Assembly (NCBI GenBank): GCA_035651655.1
Contig: DASRFG010000010.1
Location: forward strand, 1 to 64,000
Source: Terriglobales bacterium
GTDB taxonomy: Bacteria > Acidobacteriota > Terriglobia > Terriglobales > Acidobacteriaceae
Reading direction: 5' to 3'
DNA: 64,000 nt
The position numbers were made by a program, and so were the translations under genes. Positions 16,401-26,210 of the stretch are shown here, in pieces (positions within the stretch are counted from its first letter, which is position 1; every line of letters begins with the position of its first letter). The notes below the pieces were generated by a model. That model ran no database searches, was not told the DNA's origin, and was given only the letters and a program-made list of their open reading frames with translations.

Positions 16401-17750
16401 ATGCCGACACTCGCCCGCAAGTTGCGCGTCACCGACTATTTCACGCTGGGCTTCGGGGCCATGGTGGGCGTGGGCTGGCTGGTGCTGATGGACGATTGGC
16501 TGGCCCGGGGTGGGCCGCTGGGCGGCATCCTGGGATTCGTGATTGGTGGATTGTTGCTGTTGCCCGTAGCGTACGTATACGGACAATTGGTAACGGCCAT
16601 GCCAGATGCCGCCAGCGAAATCGCATACACCGCGAAGGTATTTCCGCCGACGGTAAGCTATGCGACCGGCTGGATGATGCTGCTGGCGTACTTCATTGTG
16701 TGTCCGTGGGAGGCGGTGGCCATCGGGCGAATCGCGGCTTACATTTTCCCGCAGCTGGATGCTTTTGAGCTGTACCGGGTCGGAGAGAAGCCGGTCTACC
16801 TGCCGCAATTGCTATTGGGGCTGGCGCTCATTGCGCTTCTGGCGACATTAAATTATCGCGGCATCAGACTAAGCGCCACGTTTCAAAACTGGACGACCTT
16901 TGCGGTACTTGGCCTATTCGCGGTGTTCGTCACCTTCGGAGCCGCGCACGGATCAGTCAGCAACTTCCCACCCCTGTTCAGCCACACCCCATGGATTTCG
17001 GTGTTACTGGTCCTACAGATTGTTCCCTATTTTATGACGGGGTTCGAATCGGTGGGCAAAGCCGCGGAAGAGGCCAGCCCGGAGTTTCGCTCCCGCAGCT
17101 TCTTTCGCGCCATGGTAACGGCGATCACAGTGGCAATTTTGTTCTACGCAATTGTGATTGCCGCGGTGGCATACGCTTCGCCATGGAAGAACTTGTCAGG
17201 CGGATTCGTCACCCTGATCGCATTTGAGAACGCGTTAAAGTCGCGTTGGATCGTCAATGTGATTTTGACAGCCGCGCTGCTTTCATTGGTGAAATGCTTT
17301 AACGGGAATTTCATTGCTGCCAGCCGGCTGCTGTTCGCCATGGGACGGCGCGGCACGGTCAGTGCCAGTTTCGGTCTTGTGCACCCCGTAAACCAAACTC
17401 CGGCAAATGCGGTGCTAGGGGTGGCTACGGGCACGGCCGCCGCGATGTTCCTGGGACAAGCTCTTCTGGTCCCTATCACCGAAGTTGGTTCGGTTGCCTC
17501 GGCGATTGGCTGGATGGCCGCGTGCTCGGCATATTTCTGCATGCGTCCCACGATGTTCCGTCGTACAGTGGCCGGCATCGGCGCACTGGTGGCGCTGGCT
17601 TTGGTGTTGATGAAAATCCTGCCGTTCGTTCCCGGTCACTTCAGCAGGTATGAGTGGATTGCGTGCGCCGGGTGGGTAGCAGTTGGTGTAATCATGAAGC
17701 GGCGCGGGCGGGCAGCGCAGGGGAAGAGTGTGGGATCGGGAAAAGGGTAG
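16401..17750 (+). CDS. APC-superfamily amino-acid permease
   Basis: The 449-aa inner-membrane protein has about 12-13 hydrophobic helices. The first discontinuous helix carries the APC substrate/ion motif (TLGFGAMVGVGWLVLMDDWL), and helix 6 reads LQIVPYFMTGFESVGKAAEEA, typical of the amino acid-polyamine-organocation family. The late motif NGNFIAASRLLFAMGRRG also fits. Substrate cannot be inferred. It is divergent from the acyltransferase and converges with the secreted 196-aa gene. Confidence 0.88.
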   Translation: MPTLARKLRVTDYFTLGFGAMVGVGWLVLMDDWLARGGPLGGILGFVIGGLLLLPVAYVYGQLVTAMPDAASEIAYTAKVFPPTVSYATGWMMLLAYFIVCPWEAVAIGRIAAYIFPQLDAFELYRVGEKPVYLPQLLLGLALIALLATLNYRGIRLSATFQNWTTFAVLGLFAVFVTFGAAHGSVSNFPPLFSHTPWISVLLVLQIVPYFMTGFESVGKAAEEASPEFRSRSFFRAMVTAITVAILFYAIVIAAVAYASPWKNLSGGFVTLIAFENALKSRWIVNVILTAALLSLVKCFNGNFIAASRLLFAMGRRGTVSASFGLVHPVNQTPANAVLGVATGTAAAMFLGQALLVPITEVGSVASAIGWMAACSAYFCMRPTMFRRTVAGIGALVALALVLMKILPFVPGHFSRYEWIACAGWVAVGVIMKRRGRAAQGKSVGSGKG

Positions 17751-17755
17751 CGGTG

Positions 17756-18346
17756 CTATTTCTGCGTGACCATCAACTTGTGGTCCCCTACGGTGGCGCT
17801 GTCAATGTGGTCGGGGAGTTGGAAACGGCTGTCTATACCGAGGTTGGGATATTTGGGCTTCAAGTAGCGGTCCACGTAAAGCTGTAGCACGAATTGCGGT
17901 ACTTCGACCTGATCGAGCGTCACCGAATCCACGTGGACAATCCCTTGTCCGCCCGAGCCCCTTGCGTGCGTAGTAACGGCAACCTCGTGGCTCCCACGAA
18001 ACATGCCCAACAGAGGATTTGAATTGCGGCGGCTGGCATTGACTTGATCAAAGTTGACGCGCGAAACACCACTGATCACACCCGGAGTGCCGGCCAACCG
18101 CACTGATTGCACGCCCTCAGGCAGCTTAACGCGGCCCGAAGCAAGATATGCATTGACCTCTTCCTCAGTGAAGGTAGTCGTCATCGGTGCCGGTTTGGCG
18201 CGGGCGCCGTTCTGCTGAATGCGGTCGAGCTTGCGTTGCATGCTTTCTACGGCAGGGGTCTGGGACTTCGAAGAGGCGGTCGGAGGATTCTGAGCAACGA
18301 CGACGGACAGGAACAACGCAATTAGAGCTACTGAAAGCAATCTCAT
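17756..18346 (-). CDS. Secreted protein of unknown function linked to AsmA
   Basis: The 196-aa protein starts with a signal peptide (residues 1-18, cleavage near VVAQ). The mature part has a Ser/Thr/Gln-rich linker and then a beta-rich domain (about 70-196) with FTEEEVNAYLASGRVKLPEGV and HVDSVTLDQVEVPQFVLQLYV. The pattern of an N-terminal helix 'EEEVNAYL' followed by strands is seen in LmeA-like, tubular lipid-binding proteins, which would fit next to AsmA; this is a tentative inference. Its ATG overlaps the AsmA stop by 4 bp, so it is the last gene of that operon. Confidence 0.68.
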   Translation of the reverse strand: MRLLSVALIALFLSVVVAQNPPTASSKSQTPAVESMQRKLDRIQQNGARAKPAPMTTTFTEEEVNAYLASGRVKLPEGVQSVRLAGTPGVISGVSRVNFDQVNASRRNSNPLLGMFRGSHEVAVTTHARGSGGQGIVHVDSVTLDQVEVPQFVLQLYVDRYLKPKYPNLGIDSRFQLPDHIDSATVGDHKLMVTQK

Positions 18347-20871
18347 TTTGTGAGCGCGGCCTGGGTCTGCGGCCCAGACACGGCGACGACCTTGGGCGAT
18401 TCCAGCGTTCCCGTAATAGTAAAACTATGAGCGCCGTCGCGCACCAATCGGATATCTACTTTCTTGTCAGCGAGCGCTGTTCCGCTCACTTGATAGATGC
18501 CGCCCGGCGTTTGCAATTTGCCTGCTGTCACGGTGAATCGGCCGTCATGCAGGTTGAGATGGCCCGTAAACCGCTGCACGCGCAACGGCGGAGCTCCCTC
18601 AGCCAATGAGATTTGCTGCAGAACGCCGTTGCGCAGATCGAATTCTGCGGTTGCGGCGGCAGAGTTCAACAGGCCGGCTCGGTCCCAACCAACAGCCGTC
18701 AGCCGGTAGCGCAGCGAGATTGTTCCGGTGGCCCAGTCGTCTGCTATGGGAGCAGTGACCGGGGCGAGCTGTGCATTGTCAAGGGTTCCGCGAAGATCGT
18801 AGGCAGGCTCAGCGCCGGTAAAATCAGCCTGTAATTCAGCGCGATGCTCTCCGCCCCAGATTTCACTTTCAAGATTGGCAAGCCGCAGCTGGCCATGATC
18901 AAGCACAAGATCAGCGGAGCAATGGTTCGCGAGTGTGCGGCCGATGATTATCCGATTCGCGGTGATGTGGCCGCGAGCATTGACGCGTGCCAGGAACGAG
19001 CTTTGCTGGTTGGGGCCCAGCATGCGGTACCAGGGTCGCTTTAGAAAGCGGGGATTGAAGAGACGACCGAGCGTGGCGGTGTCAAGCTCGTCGGCATGAA
19101 GATCAACCCGTGCAGAGCAGCCGTCGATGGCGGTGCAGCGGCGAGGCAGATCAAGCCAGCCTGAAAGATGCATGTCGCTACCAGAAAACGTCGCCACGAA
19201 ATGGCGAACGCTTGATTGCCCGGGGGTGAGCAGAACATTGGCAGATTCGATTTCAAGCGGCGCCGAAATTCCGTCCATAGTTGCAGACACATCATGGAGC
19301 TGCGCCTTGCCGCTGATCTCAGGTAAGGCAAAACCTGCCCACAAGCCCGAGACCTGCAGATCCAATTTTGCGGCACCCTTTGCCGCCGGCTGGACGGCGT
19401 GCAAACCCACGTTCTTGGCAAGCTGTAGTATCCGTTCCACTCGAGCGTCGCCGCGCAGCGAAAGGAAATATCCGGACCTCGTTAACCAGCCTCTTACGGT
19501 CACCGGCTCGAGAGTATCCATTTCTATCGCAAATGGACCGAGGGTGACGAGTTGCTGCTCATCGGACACAAAAATATCCTGGCGTTTGTCCTGCGAGAGA
19601 ATGATGGGACGGGAAGCAATCTTGAACGGAACGGTACCAAGTTCAGTTTGCTTCTCCGGGCTGCCCAGTCGAAAACCGGTGGTGTGCCCGCTGCCCGACC
19701 ATTGTGGGGCCGATCCGGCCTGCCTGGAGAAATTGAAGACAGCGCTCAGCGTGCCTGCCGAAATAAGGTCGTCGGGAAGATCTCGTTTCGCGTGTCGAGC
19801 CGCGAACACTATCGCCGGCATAGGGACATTTTGCGCTGTAACTTGCCAACTAAATGGTCCGGATCGCAACGGATCTGACGCTCTTCCCGTAATTGTGACT
19901 ACTCCATTGCTGATGGGTGCCGTACAGTTAACGTCAGACCAGCTTTGGTCAGCCGCACTGAAGCGAGCGCCGCAGCGCATAGCCAGCCGCAGCGATGTGG
20001 GAGTCACAATGTCATAGCGCCGAAAATCCTGTACTTGAGCATCGCTACGGACGTTCAGCTCCGCCGGCGTGCCGGTAAGTCGGGCGGCAACGGTTACGGC
20101 GCCGCGCCAACCGCGATCGCGGCCATACATCATCTTGGTGAGCTGTCCCAATTGGGCATTCTGGAGCCGCAGGTTCAAGTTGAGGGGGGTGTTTCGCAGG
20201 GAGCTGGCGCGCTGGAATGAGCCACTGAGGCTGAGCGTTCCGGTATCGCTGAGATTGGCATCGGTGCGAACGGGCCGGGCTGAAACCCTTACTCCCCATT
20301 TGTCTTCTGACGCCAACCATAAAGAAAAGTCGGCATCGGTGAGCGCGTAAAACTTTTTTTCCTGACCGATCTTAAAGTTGATGCGACCGCTGCTGGCCTC
20401 AATGTACGGGAATCGTGGGCGGCCCTCAGGCTTGGTTTGACCTGTGGGCGCGGATGGAGTATCGGCGGCGCGCTGCAGCAGGGAGTAAACGTTCCAGATT
20501 CCATCGTCGCGGCGGACCAAATTCAAGCTGGGCTCACTCAAGCTGAGCCGCGCGATTTCCGGCCGTGCCCGCCACAACGAGCTAAAACGCAGGTACGCGG
20601 TCACATCATCCGCACGGAGCATCGGCTCGGCGCTAAACGACGGGTCATCAGCCACAACGAACTTGTGCAGATCAAATCCAGGTTGCGGCAATAAACGAAG
20701 GCTGACTGCCTCGACCGTAACCGTCCGGTTCAGCGCGTTGCTGATGGAATCCACAATGCTGGCGTGAAACCACCTGATGTGTACAAAGGGCAACAGCAAT
20801 GCTGCCACGAGGAGCAGTGCGAGGACGCCCACACTCCGACGCAACCCGCGGGAATGTGGACCTAGGCTCAT
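18343..20871 (-). CDS. AsmA-like inner-membrane-anchored protein
   Basis: The 842-aa protein has one N-terminal transmembrane helix (about residues 14-31, VGVLALLLVAALLLPFV). An AsmA N-terminal domain follows with RTVTVEAVSLRLLPQPGFDLHKFVV and ARLSLSEPSLNLVRRDDGIWNV. The remaining 600 residues are repeated beta strands, ending in an AsmA_2-like region (LRNGVLQQISLAEGAPPLRVQRFTGHL is split across it). AsmA-like proteins form long grooved bridges for phospholipid transport to the outer membrane. It overlaps both the upstream lepB (4 bp) and the downstream secreted gene (4 bp), a tight operon. Confidence 0.87.
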   Translation of the reverse strand: MSLGPHSRGLRRSVGVLALLLVAALLLPFVHIRWFHASIVDSISNALNRTVTVEAVSLRLLPQPGFDLHKFVVADDPSFSAEPMLRADDVTAYLRFSSLWRARPEIARLSLSEPSLNLVRRDDGIWNVYSLLQRAADTPSAPTGQTKPEGRPRFPYIEASSGRINFKIGQEKKFYALTDADFSLWLASEDKWGVRVSARPVRTDANLSDTGTLSLSGSFQRASSLRNTPLNLNLRLQNAQLGQLTKMMYGRDRGWRGAVTVAARLTGTPAELNVRSDAQVQDFRRYDIVTPTSLRLAMRCGARFSAADQSWSDVNCTAPISNGVVTITGRASDPLRSGPFSWQVTAQNVPMPAIVFAARHAKRDLPDDLISAGTLSAVFNFSRQAGSAPQWSGSGHTTGFRLGSPEKQTELGTVPFKIASRPIILSQDKRQDIFVSDEQQLVTLGPFAIEMDTLEPVTVRGWLTRSGYFLSLRGDARVERILQLAKNVGLHAVQPAAKGAAKLDLQVSGLWAGFALPEISGKAQLHDVSATMDGISAPLEIESANVLLTPGQSSVRHFVATFSGSDMHLSGWLDLPRRCTAIDGCSARVDLHADELDTATLGRLFNPRFLKRPWYRMLGPNQQSSFLARVNARGHITANRIIIGRTLANHCSADLVLDHGQLRLANLESEIWGGEHRAELQADFTGAEPAYDLRGTLDNAQLAPVTAPIADDWATGTISLRYRLTAVGWDRAGLLNSAAATAEFDLRNGVLQQISLAEGAPPLRVQRFTGHLNLHDGRFTVTAGKLQTPGGIYQVSGTALADKKVDIRLVRDGAHSFTITGTLESPKVVAVSGPQTQAALTK

Positions 20872-21659
20872 CGAACAACCTTGAGCATGCGGTTCCAGCG
20901 CGTCTGGTCGAAGAAGTGGATGATGATGTGCGCAATAAAGCTCAGACGTTCTCCAATGCCACGTTTCATGTACTGAAATTCGGGAGTTTGGAATGACCAG
21001 TATATGAAGAGAGGACGCCCGATTACATTTTCCCGCGGAATAAAACCCCAGTAACGGCTGTCGTAACTGACGTCGCGGTTATCTCCCATGGCGAAAAGAT
21101 GGTCGGGAGGCACAACTAAGTCTTCGCCTTGGATGTAGGAACTCATCAGCAGCCGCCACTCCGGAGTTACATTGGCTTCCGTGGGCGGAACCGCCGGAAA
21201 ATTATCGCGGTAAGAGTTGTAGTTGTCTTTGCGGACGACGTAGGGCTCATCCAGCTTCTTTCCATTGCGGTACACAATCCCATCACGCAGGTGAATGCGG
21301 TCTCCGGGTACCCCCATTACGCGCTTTACCACGTAAAGGCCAGGCTCGGCTGGCGAGAGAAAGACGATGATGTCGCCGTCGCGCGGGTCACGATAAGGAA
21401 TTACCGGTCCAACCCAGTGGGTCGGCGGCGCAAAAACTTCGCGATCAACAAAAACATGGTCGCCTATGAGCAGGGTGTTTTCCATGGAACTGGAAGGAAT
21501 TTCAAATGCCTGCACTACAAACGTGATAATGAAAAGTCCAGTGACCAGCACCACCGCGATGGAGGCGAGGAACTCAACCGTGGTCTCTTTTTTCTTGGCC
21601 TCTTCCGGTTTTTGCTTCTTGCTCAACTCTTGTTCGTTTTCTACCGCGGCGCGGGCCAT
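20868..21659 (-). CDS. lepB: Signal peptidase I (second of a tandem pair)
   Basis: The 263-aa enzyme removes signal peptides at the outer face of the inner membrane. A transmembrane helix (residues about 29-50) is followed by the catalytic Ser box IPSSSMENTLLIGDHVFVDR and the catalytic Lys box YVVKRVMGVPGDRI. The late box LFAMGDNRDVSYDSRYWGFIP is also present. The ATG at 21659 is preferred because AGGTG lies 8 nt upstream; an in-frame GTG lies 9 nt before. It follows its paralogue after about 17 bp. Confidence 0.95.
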   Translation of the reverse strand: MARAAVENEQELSKKQKPEEAKKKETTVEFLASIAVVLVTGLFIITFVVQAFEIPSSSMENTLLIGDHVFVDREVFAPPTHWVGPVIPYRDPRDGDIIVFLSPAEPGLYVVKRVMGVPGDRIHLRDGIVYRNGKKLDEPYVVRKDNYNSYRDNFPAVPPTEANVTPEWRLLMSSYIQGEDLVVPPDHLFAMGDNRDVSYDSRYWGFIPRENVIGRPLFIYWSFQTPEFQYMKRGIGERLSFIAHIIIHFFDQTRWNRMLKVVR

Positions 21660-21676
21660 GGTTTTCACCTGATCTT

Positions 21677-22486
21677 TTACTTTACCAGCCGGAGGGTACG
21701 GTCCCAGCGGGTAGCTTCCAGTAAGTGCGTCAGCACATAGCCGAAACGAGAAAGTTTATCACTCGCCGAAGTTGGCAGTGCGGAACTGGTCTGGGGACTG
21801 CGCACCGACCAGTAGATGACCAGGGGACGGCCGATGATGTTTTCGCGCGGCACAAAGCCCCAATAACGGCTGTCGAGGCTCTCGTCGCGGTTGTCGCCCA
21901 GCGCGAAATACTGTCCCGGTGGGACCAGCAGCTCACCGTCACGTACCAGGCCGCGCATCTGCAGCCACCAGTGCGCCTCCACCCCAGGAGCTACAAAATT
22001 TGTGTTAGGGAAGTTGTGGCGGTAGCCATCTTCGTCTGCGGACTTGTAAAGCGCATACGGCTCCGACAGCGCAACCCCGTTTACGAAAAGCCTATTGCCA
22101 CTGATGCGGAGGTGATCGCCAGGCAGGCCGAGCACGCGTTTCACAAAATGCTGCTCCGGACGCACTGGATAATGGAACACCACCACGTCACCGCGGTGGA
22201 TTTGGGTGTAAGGCAGCACATGGCCCCAGCGGCCGACGTCGCCGAAATGCACCTTGTCCACCAGCAGGTAGTCACCAATCAAGAGCGTGTCTTCCATGGA
22301 CTCAGAGGGAATCTGGAAGGCTTGCACCAGAAAGGTGATAACAAACAACGCAATCACTACCGTTGTCAGTAATGACTGGATGGACGCCGGCAGCGCAGAC
22401 CTGTTCCGTTCCGGCTGTCTCTGCGGAGGTGTTTCTAAAAGCTCATCCAACGCGGTGTTTCGGCTTGTACTTTGAAGCGTTTCCAT
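21677..22486 (-). CDS. lepB: Signal peptidase I (first of a tandem pair)
   Basis: The 269-aa enzyme has the same plan as the downstream copy: transmembrane helix, Ser box IPSESMEDTLLIGDYLLVDK, Lys box HFVKRVLGLPGDHL, and FALGDNRDESLDSRYWGFVP. The start METLQSTSRNT (ATG at 22486) is chosen over a longer frame because this is where conserved sequence begins; it overlaps the 3' end of rnc by 44 bp. A two-copy lepB behind rnc suggests duplication with divided substrates. Confidence 0.94.
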   Translation of the reverse strand: METLQSTSRNTALDELLETPPQRQPERNRSALPASIQSLLTTVVIALFVITFLVQAFQIPSESMEDTLLIGDYLLVDKVHFGDVGRWGHVLPYTQIHRGDVVVFHYPVRPEQHFVKRVLGLPGDHLRISGNRLFVNGVALSEPYALYKSADEDGYRHNFPNTNFVAPGVEAHWWLQMRGLVRDGELLVPPGQYFALGDNRDESLDSRYWGFVPRENIIGRPLVIYWSVRSPQTSSALPTSASDKLSRFGYVLTHLLEATRWDRTLRLVK

Positions 22487-23273
22487 TAGGTAAAGACGAC
22501 AGGTATTCCAATGCCTGACGGGCGGCATCCTGCTCGGCGCGTTTCTTTGTCGGGCCTGCGGCCCGGGCAACAAACTCCGACTCGCCTGGACTGCCTGCGC
22601 GATTCAGGCGCGTTTCCACGGTAAAAGTCTTGCGATGCTCTGGCCCCTCCTCCTTTACCAGTGTATAGGCGGGCGGAGCATGACCGGAGAGATGTACCGC
22701 CTCCTGCAAAGCTGACTTGTAATCCGTGATCGGTACTTCGTCTCCGGCCTGCGCCTGTAAACGCCGCAACTCTGGCACCAAAATGTTTTGCACAATGAAC
22801 TGCTGCGCTTTTTCGAAACCCGCATCCAGGTACACTGCAGCCAGCAGCGCTTCCAGTGCATTCACCAACAGGGCACTCTTGCCGCGTCCGCCACTCTTCT
22901 CTTCCCCGCGTCCGAGCGACAGGTACTTTCCCAGTTCCATCCCTTCCGCAACCCTCACCAGGTGACGCCCGCTAACCAGATGTGCCCGAAGCTTTGAAAG
23001 GTGACCTTCTTCAAACTCCGGAAAGCGCCGGTAAAGGTCTTCGCTGGTTACGAATCCCAGGACGGCATCACCCAGGAACTCGAGCTGCTCGTTATCACGG
23101 ACCTTGTCCGGAAGAGCATTCACCGGCGGAGTGCGGCTTTCGGGCACGTCAGCCGGCGCGGCTTCCAGCTCACGCGCGCGCGAGCTGTGAGTCAGCGCTC
23201 GCCGAAGCAGCTCGGGATCTCGAAAATGATGCCCGAGCCGCTGTTCCAAGGTGTCGATTTCCAGGGCTTTCAT
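22443..23273 (-). CDS. rnc: Ribonuclease III
   Basis: The 276-aa endonuclease cleaves double-stranded RNA such as rRNA precursors. The start MKALEIDTLEQRLGH (ATG at 23273) places the nuclease domain at residues 5-180. The catalytic signature NEQLEFLGDAVLGFVTSE is intact; a 20-residue insert before it (EAAPADVPESRTPPVNALPD) is unusual. The second acidic cluster is in NALEALLAAVYLDAGF. The dsRNA-binding domain is at about 190-270 (DYKSALQEAVHLSG to AAGPTKKRAEQDAARQALEYL). It heads the lepB-lepB-asmA run. Confidence 0.95.
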   Translation of the reverse strand: MKALEIDTLEQRLGHHFRDPELLRRALTHSSRARELEAAPADVPESRTPPVNALPDKVRDNEQLEFLGDAVLGFVTSEDLYRRFPEFEEGHLSKLRAHLVSGRHLVRVAEGMELGKYLSLGRGEEKSGGRGKSALLVNALEALLAAVYLDAGFEKAQQFIVQNILVPELRRLQAQAGDEVPITDYKSALQEAVHLSGHAPPAYTLVKEEGPEHRKTFTVETRLNRAGSPGESEFVARAAGPTKKRAEQDAARQALEYLSSLPNGNASKYKPKHRVG

Positions 23274-23351
23274 GACGAAAATCCACGGCCATCTGCCGCG
23301 GATCATCGAACTTAGCACGAGCGTCCCTCGTGGCGCCGTGCTACGAGCGTA

Positions 23352-24350
23352 TTACTGCTGCTGTTGCGGCGGTGTTGTACGTGGCTGAGAAGTTTGCGGC
23401 TTGGCTCCCGGAGCCGCGTTGCTGGCCCCAGTGCTGCCACCCGTCAACTGCTTCAAACGGTCCTGTTCCCGACGCGCCAGGGTGCCGACTTGCGTATTTT
23501 CCGGCGCCAATTCAGCAGCCTTATTAGCGGCGGTCAACGCGTCAGCGTACTTGTTCTGCTTGTCGAGCGCTACGGCGAGCCTTAAATAGTTCACCGGATC
23601 AGGCTGCGCCGCATTCAGGTCAATCGCCTGACGCAAGTCTTTTTCCGCAGCGGCATAGTCGTTTTTCGCCATCTCCAGGTTACCGAGCACAGAGTAGGAA
23701 GTCGAACGCAGCCAGTCCTTCGCCTGCTTGACTTTGTCCGGTGGCACCTGCGCGCTGAATGTCAAGTCAGTGTCAATGGTTTCGAGCGCGTGCTTTGCCA
23801 GCTTGGTAGCCTCAGCGTATTTTTCGTTGGCGTCCAGGTCGGTGGGGCGGGTGCGTTCAGAGAGCACCTCAGCCACGGAGACCAAGGCCTGCGGGTCGTC
23901 GGGGTCAATGCCGAGAACCTTGTGGCCCATGTCCACCATTTTGTCGGCGTTGTTGGCGTTCTGATATTCGATCATCGCCTTGCGATAAAGCAGAATGCGC
24001 AACTCGCTGTTCGGGAACTTCGTCGCGAAGTCATCGGCCGCCTTTTCGATTGCAGCCGGATCGGTGAGAGCGTTGGCATCGTTGAATGCCTTGAACTCCT
24101 CTTGGGACTTGGCTTGGGGCGGATGCTTTCCGGCCGGCGCAGCCTGGTCCGCTGCGGCGCCGGGTTGCGCGCCCTGTTGACCCTGCGCGGCGCCCGGTTG
24201 TGAATTCGGCTGCTGCTTTGAACCGGGCTGCGTACCCTGCGATGCTGCCGGCGGGGTCTGCTGGGGTGGCGTCTGCTTCTGATACTGCGGTTGCGCCCAA
24301 CTCGCGCTAACGACCAGCAGCGCGGCTAACACAAAAAGGACTGGTTTCAT
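23352..24350 (-). CDS. Secreted TPR protein
   Basis: The 332-aa product (ATG at 24350 with AAGGAGAG just upstream) has a signal peptide (MKPVLFVLAALLVVSASWAQ). A Gln/Pro/Ala-rich low-complexity region (about 20-75) is followed by tetratricopeptide-like helices (about 80-300). Clear units are LGNLEMAKNDYAAAEKDLRQ and DPVNYLRLAVALDKQNKYAD. It ends in a Gln/Pro run (TTPPQQQQ). TPRs predict a protein-binding scaffold in the periplasm. It lies 80 bp after the larger TPR gene and 78 bp before rnc. Confidence 0.75.
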   Translation of the reverse strand: MKPVLFVLAALLVVSASWAQPQYQKQTPPQQTPPAASQGTQPGSKQQPNSQPGAAQGQQGAQPGAAADQAAPAGKHPPQAKSQEEFKAFNDANALTDPAAIEKAADDFATKFPNSELRILLYRKAMIEYQNANNADKMVDMGHKVLGIDPDDPQALVSVAEVLSERTRPTDLDANEKYAEATKLAKHALETIDTDLTFSAQVPPDKVKQAKDWLRSTSYSVLGNLEMAKNDYAAAEKDLRQAIDLNAAQPDPVNYLRLAVALDKQNKYADALTAANKAAELAPENTQVGTLARREQDRLKQLTGGSTGASNAAPGAKPQTSQPRTTPPQQQQ

Positions 24351-24429
24351 GCTCTCTCCTTGCCTGCTCGGCAGATCTCCACTGCATTCGTCTCCCACAA
24401 TCTTGTCACCACACCGGCGCCTCTAAAAG

Positions 24430-26055
24430 TTACTGAGGACGTGCCGGAGGCTCGTACGCTTTCCTGAGTCCACGCTCGGCCGCCGCCTTGACCTCCGGCG
24501 CCGGATCGCCCGCACTCATGGCTGCCCGGTAGTGTCCCACGGCAGCGTCCCGGTTCTCCTGCAGATCGCAGATTCTGCCCAGGTAAATGTGCGACCAAGC
24601 CAGTAACTGGGGCTGATGCGCCACCTCAAGAGTACGCTCGAAGTACTTCCGGGCGCCGGCCATATCCTTATTCAGGGTTGCCGCCTTGGCGAGCACAAAC
24701 AGCGCCCGCCCCTGATCCTCCTGTGAGGCACCCGGCTGCGAGGCACCCGCCTGTGAGGCGCCCGGACCAGCAGCTTGCCCTTGAAGCGCCTGCTCGGCGA
24801 GTTTTTGGGCAGTGACAGCATCGCCGTCCGCCAGGCTCTTTTCCGCCTTATCCAACAAACCCGGCTCTGTGCGAGTAGATGCGCGCATCACCTCGGGAGC
24901 GGCCTTCTCGGCAAACTGAATGTTCTCGGCGCGCTTCTTTTCGCGGTCAACGTTAAGCTCATAGATCCAGTCGGGATAGGCGTCTTTCAGCCCGGTGGGC
25001 CCCTGCTCAAACTTTATCAGCTGATCGTAGAAATATTGTGTCAGCACGAAACCCTGAGCCATGGCAGCATTCACCGCCGCCAGGTGCACCGACTCTGGCC
25101 CCTTGGTTCCCCCTTTGGTGCGCGCTTCAATGGCCTGAATCAATGACTCGGTCAGCAGCAATGACATGTCATTCTTGAACGCGTCGTCCATGGGCGCGGT
25201 GCGCACGGCTATCAATAGCGGCGCCAACCGTTTCATGGCAACCGGCCGTTTCTCGGCAAGAGGGTCCAGCATGTAATGAAGGTAGGTGTGGCGGATCTGG
25301 TCCGTTCTGAGGGTGTTGCCCGACGGGCTCACCACAACGTAGTAATCCGCGCCGTAATTGCGCGCGTTGGTCTGGCCAGGAGCTCCCATCGGCTCGAGAT
25401 AGATCACGAATTTGCGTCCCAGGTACCCGCTGAACGGAATGCGCACATAGAGGTCGGTATCCAGGAGCATCTTGGCGACCGATTCGTGATAGCGCTCGAT
25501 CAGATTCTCGTAGGCGGCCTGATGATGCTGCCAAATGGAGTGCAATCCCGCTTTGCTGTAGAACCGCTGCAGCAACGGCACCAGGCCTAAAACGTAACTG
25601 GCATCGGGTGGAACATCGGCCTCTTTAATTGCCGGAGTAAAAGTCGGAGGTGCGGTGAGAGTCAGCGCCAGCGAAACGTACTGGGCCAAATCGCGCGACG
25701 GCTCCGGTTGCTGATGATCGCGATAAAACCGGCATAGCTCAGCGGCCGCGGCAGTCGCCTCTGGCGATGCTTGAATTGCCTGGGTTACCTCACTTCGCAC
25801 TTGGCTGCGCAGCGGGTCGGATGCACCAAGCTCCTGATCGTAGCCACAGGCGTTGATAGCAGCCAGTACGCCAAACAATGTTTCGCTGGTATCCACCGTG
25901 GCTTTGGGCGTCATTTGTGCCAGACAGAGCTGGACACCACAGACGCTCACCGCGCCGCACGCCACCACGCAGAACACTACGCTACGCCAGCACCGAAAAC
26001 GCTGCTTCAGGGGAAAAACCTCCTGCGGACGGGCCAGAAACGCCAGGGAATACAA
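24430..26055 (-). CDS. Large secreted protein with C-terminal TPR repeats
   Basis: The 541-aa protein has a basic N-terminus and hydrophobic export segment (about 25-46, VVFCVVACGAVSVCGVQLC). The middle region (about 60-370) is helical and unrecognised, with strings such as CGYDQELGASDPLRSQV and FAEKAAPEVMRASTRTEPG at its end. The C-terminal 150 residues hold TPR-like pairs (KAEKSLADGDAVTAQKLAEQ, ALFVLAKAATLNKDMAGARK, IYLGRICDLQENRDAAVGHY). A short Gly/Ala/Ser/Gln repeat (GASQAGASQPGASQ) breaks it. It likely acts with the smaller TPR protein that follows. Confidence 0.68.
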   Translation of the reverse strand: MYSLAFLARPQEVFPLKQRFRCWRSVVFCVVACGAVSVCGVQLCLAQMTPKATVDTSETLFGVLAAINACGYDQELGASDPLRSQVRSEVTQAIQASPEATAAAAELCRFYRDHQQPEPSRDLAQYVSLALTLTAPPTFTPAIKEADVPPDASYVLGLVPLLQRFYSKAGLHSIWQHHQAAYENLIERYHESVAKMLLDTDLYVRIPFSGYLGRKFVIYLEPMGAPGQTNARNYGADYYVVVSPSGNTLRTDQIRHTYLHYMLDPLAEKRPVAMKRLAPLLIAVRTAPMDDAFKNDMSLLLTESLIQAIEARTKGGTKGPESVHLAAVNAAMAQGFVLTQYFYDQLIKFEQGPTGLKDAYPDWIYELNVDREKKRAENIQFAEKAAPEVMRASTRTEPGLLDKAEKSLADGDAVTAQKLAEQALQGQAAGPGASQAGASQPGASQEDQGRALFVLAKAATLNKDMAGARKYFERTLEVAHQPQLLAWSHIYLGRICDLQENRDAAVGHYRAAMSAGDPAPEVKAAAERGLRKAYEPPARPQ

Positions 26056-26210
26056 GCTAAGTTTACGGGGTGGCAGAGGCGAGGGTCAAACCGAGCACGG
26101 GATAGCTATTGAGGCCGTGAAAATCCAGCCACTCCCGTAAGGGAAATGAAATTATCAACCTAGGTGGAGAGTAGCTGCGGGCCGCTCTCATTTGTGCTAC
26201 AAACACCAGC

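Noticed and set aside
19127-20017. 296-codon plus-strand frame
   Set aside because: Antisense shadow of the AsmA-like gene.
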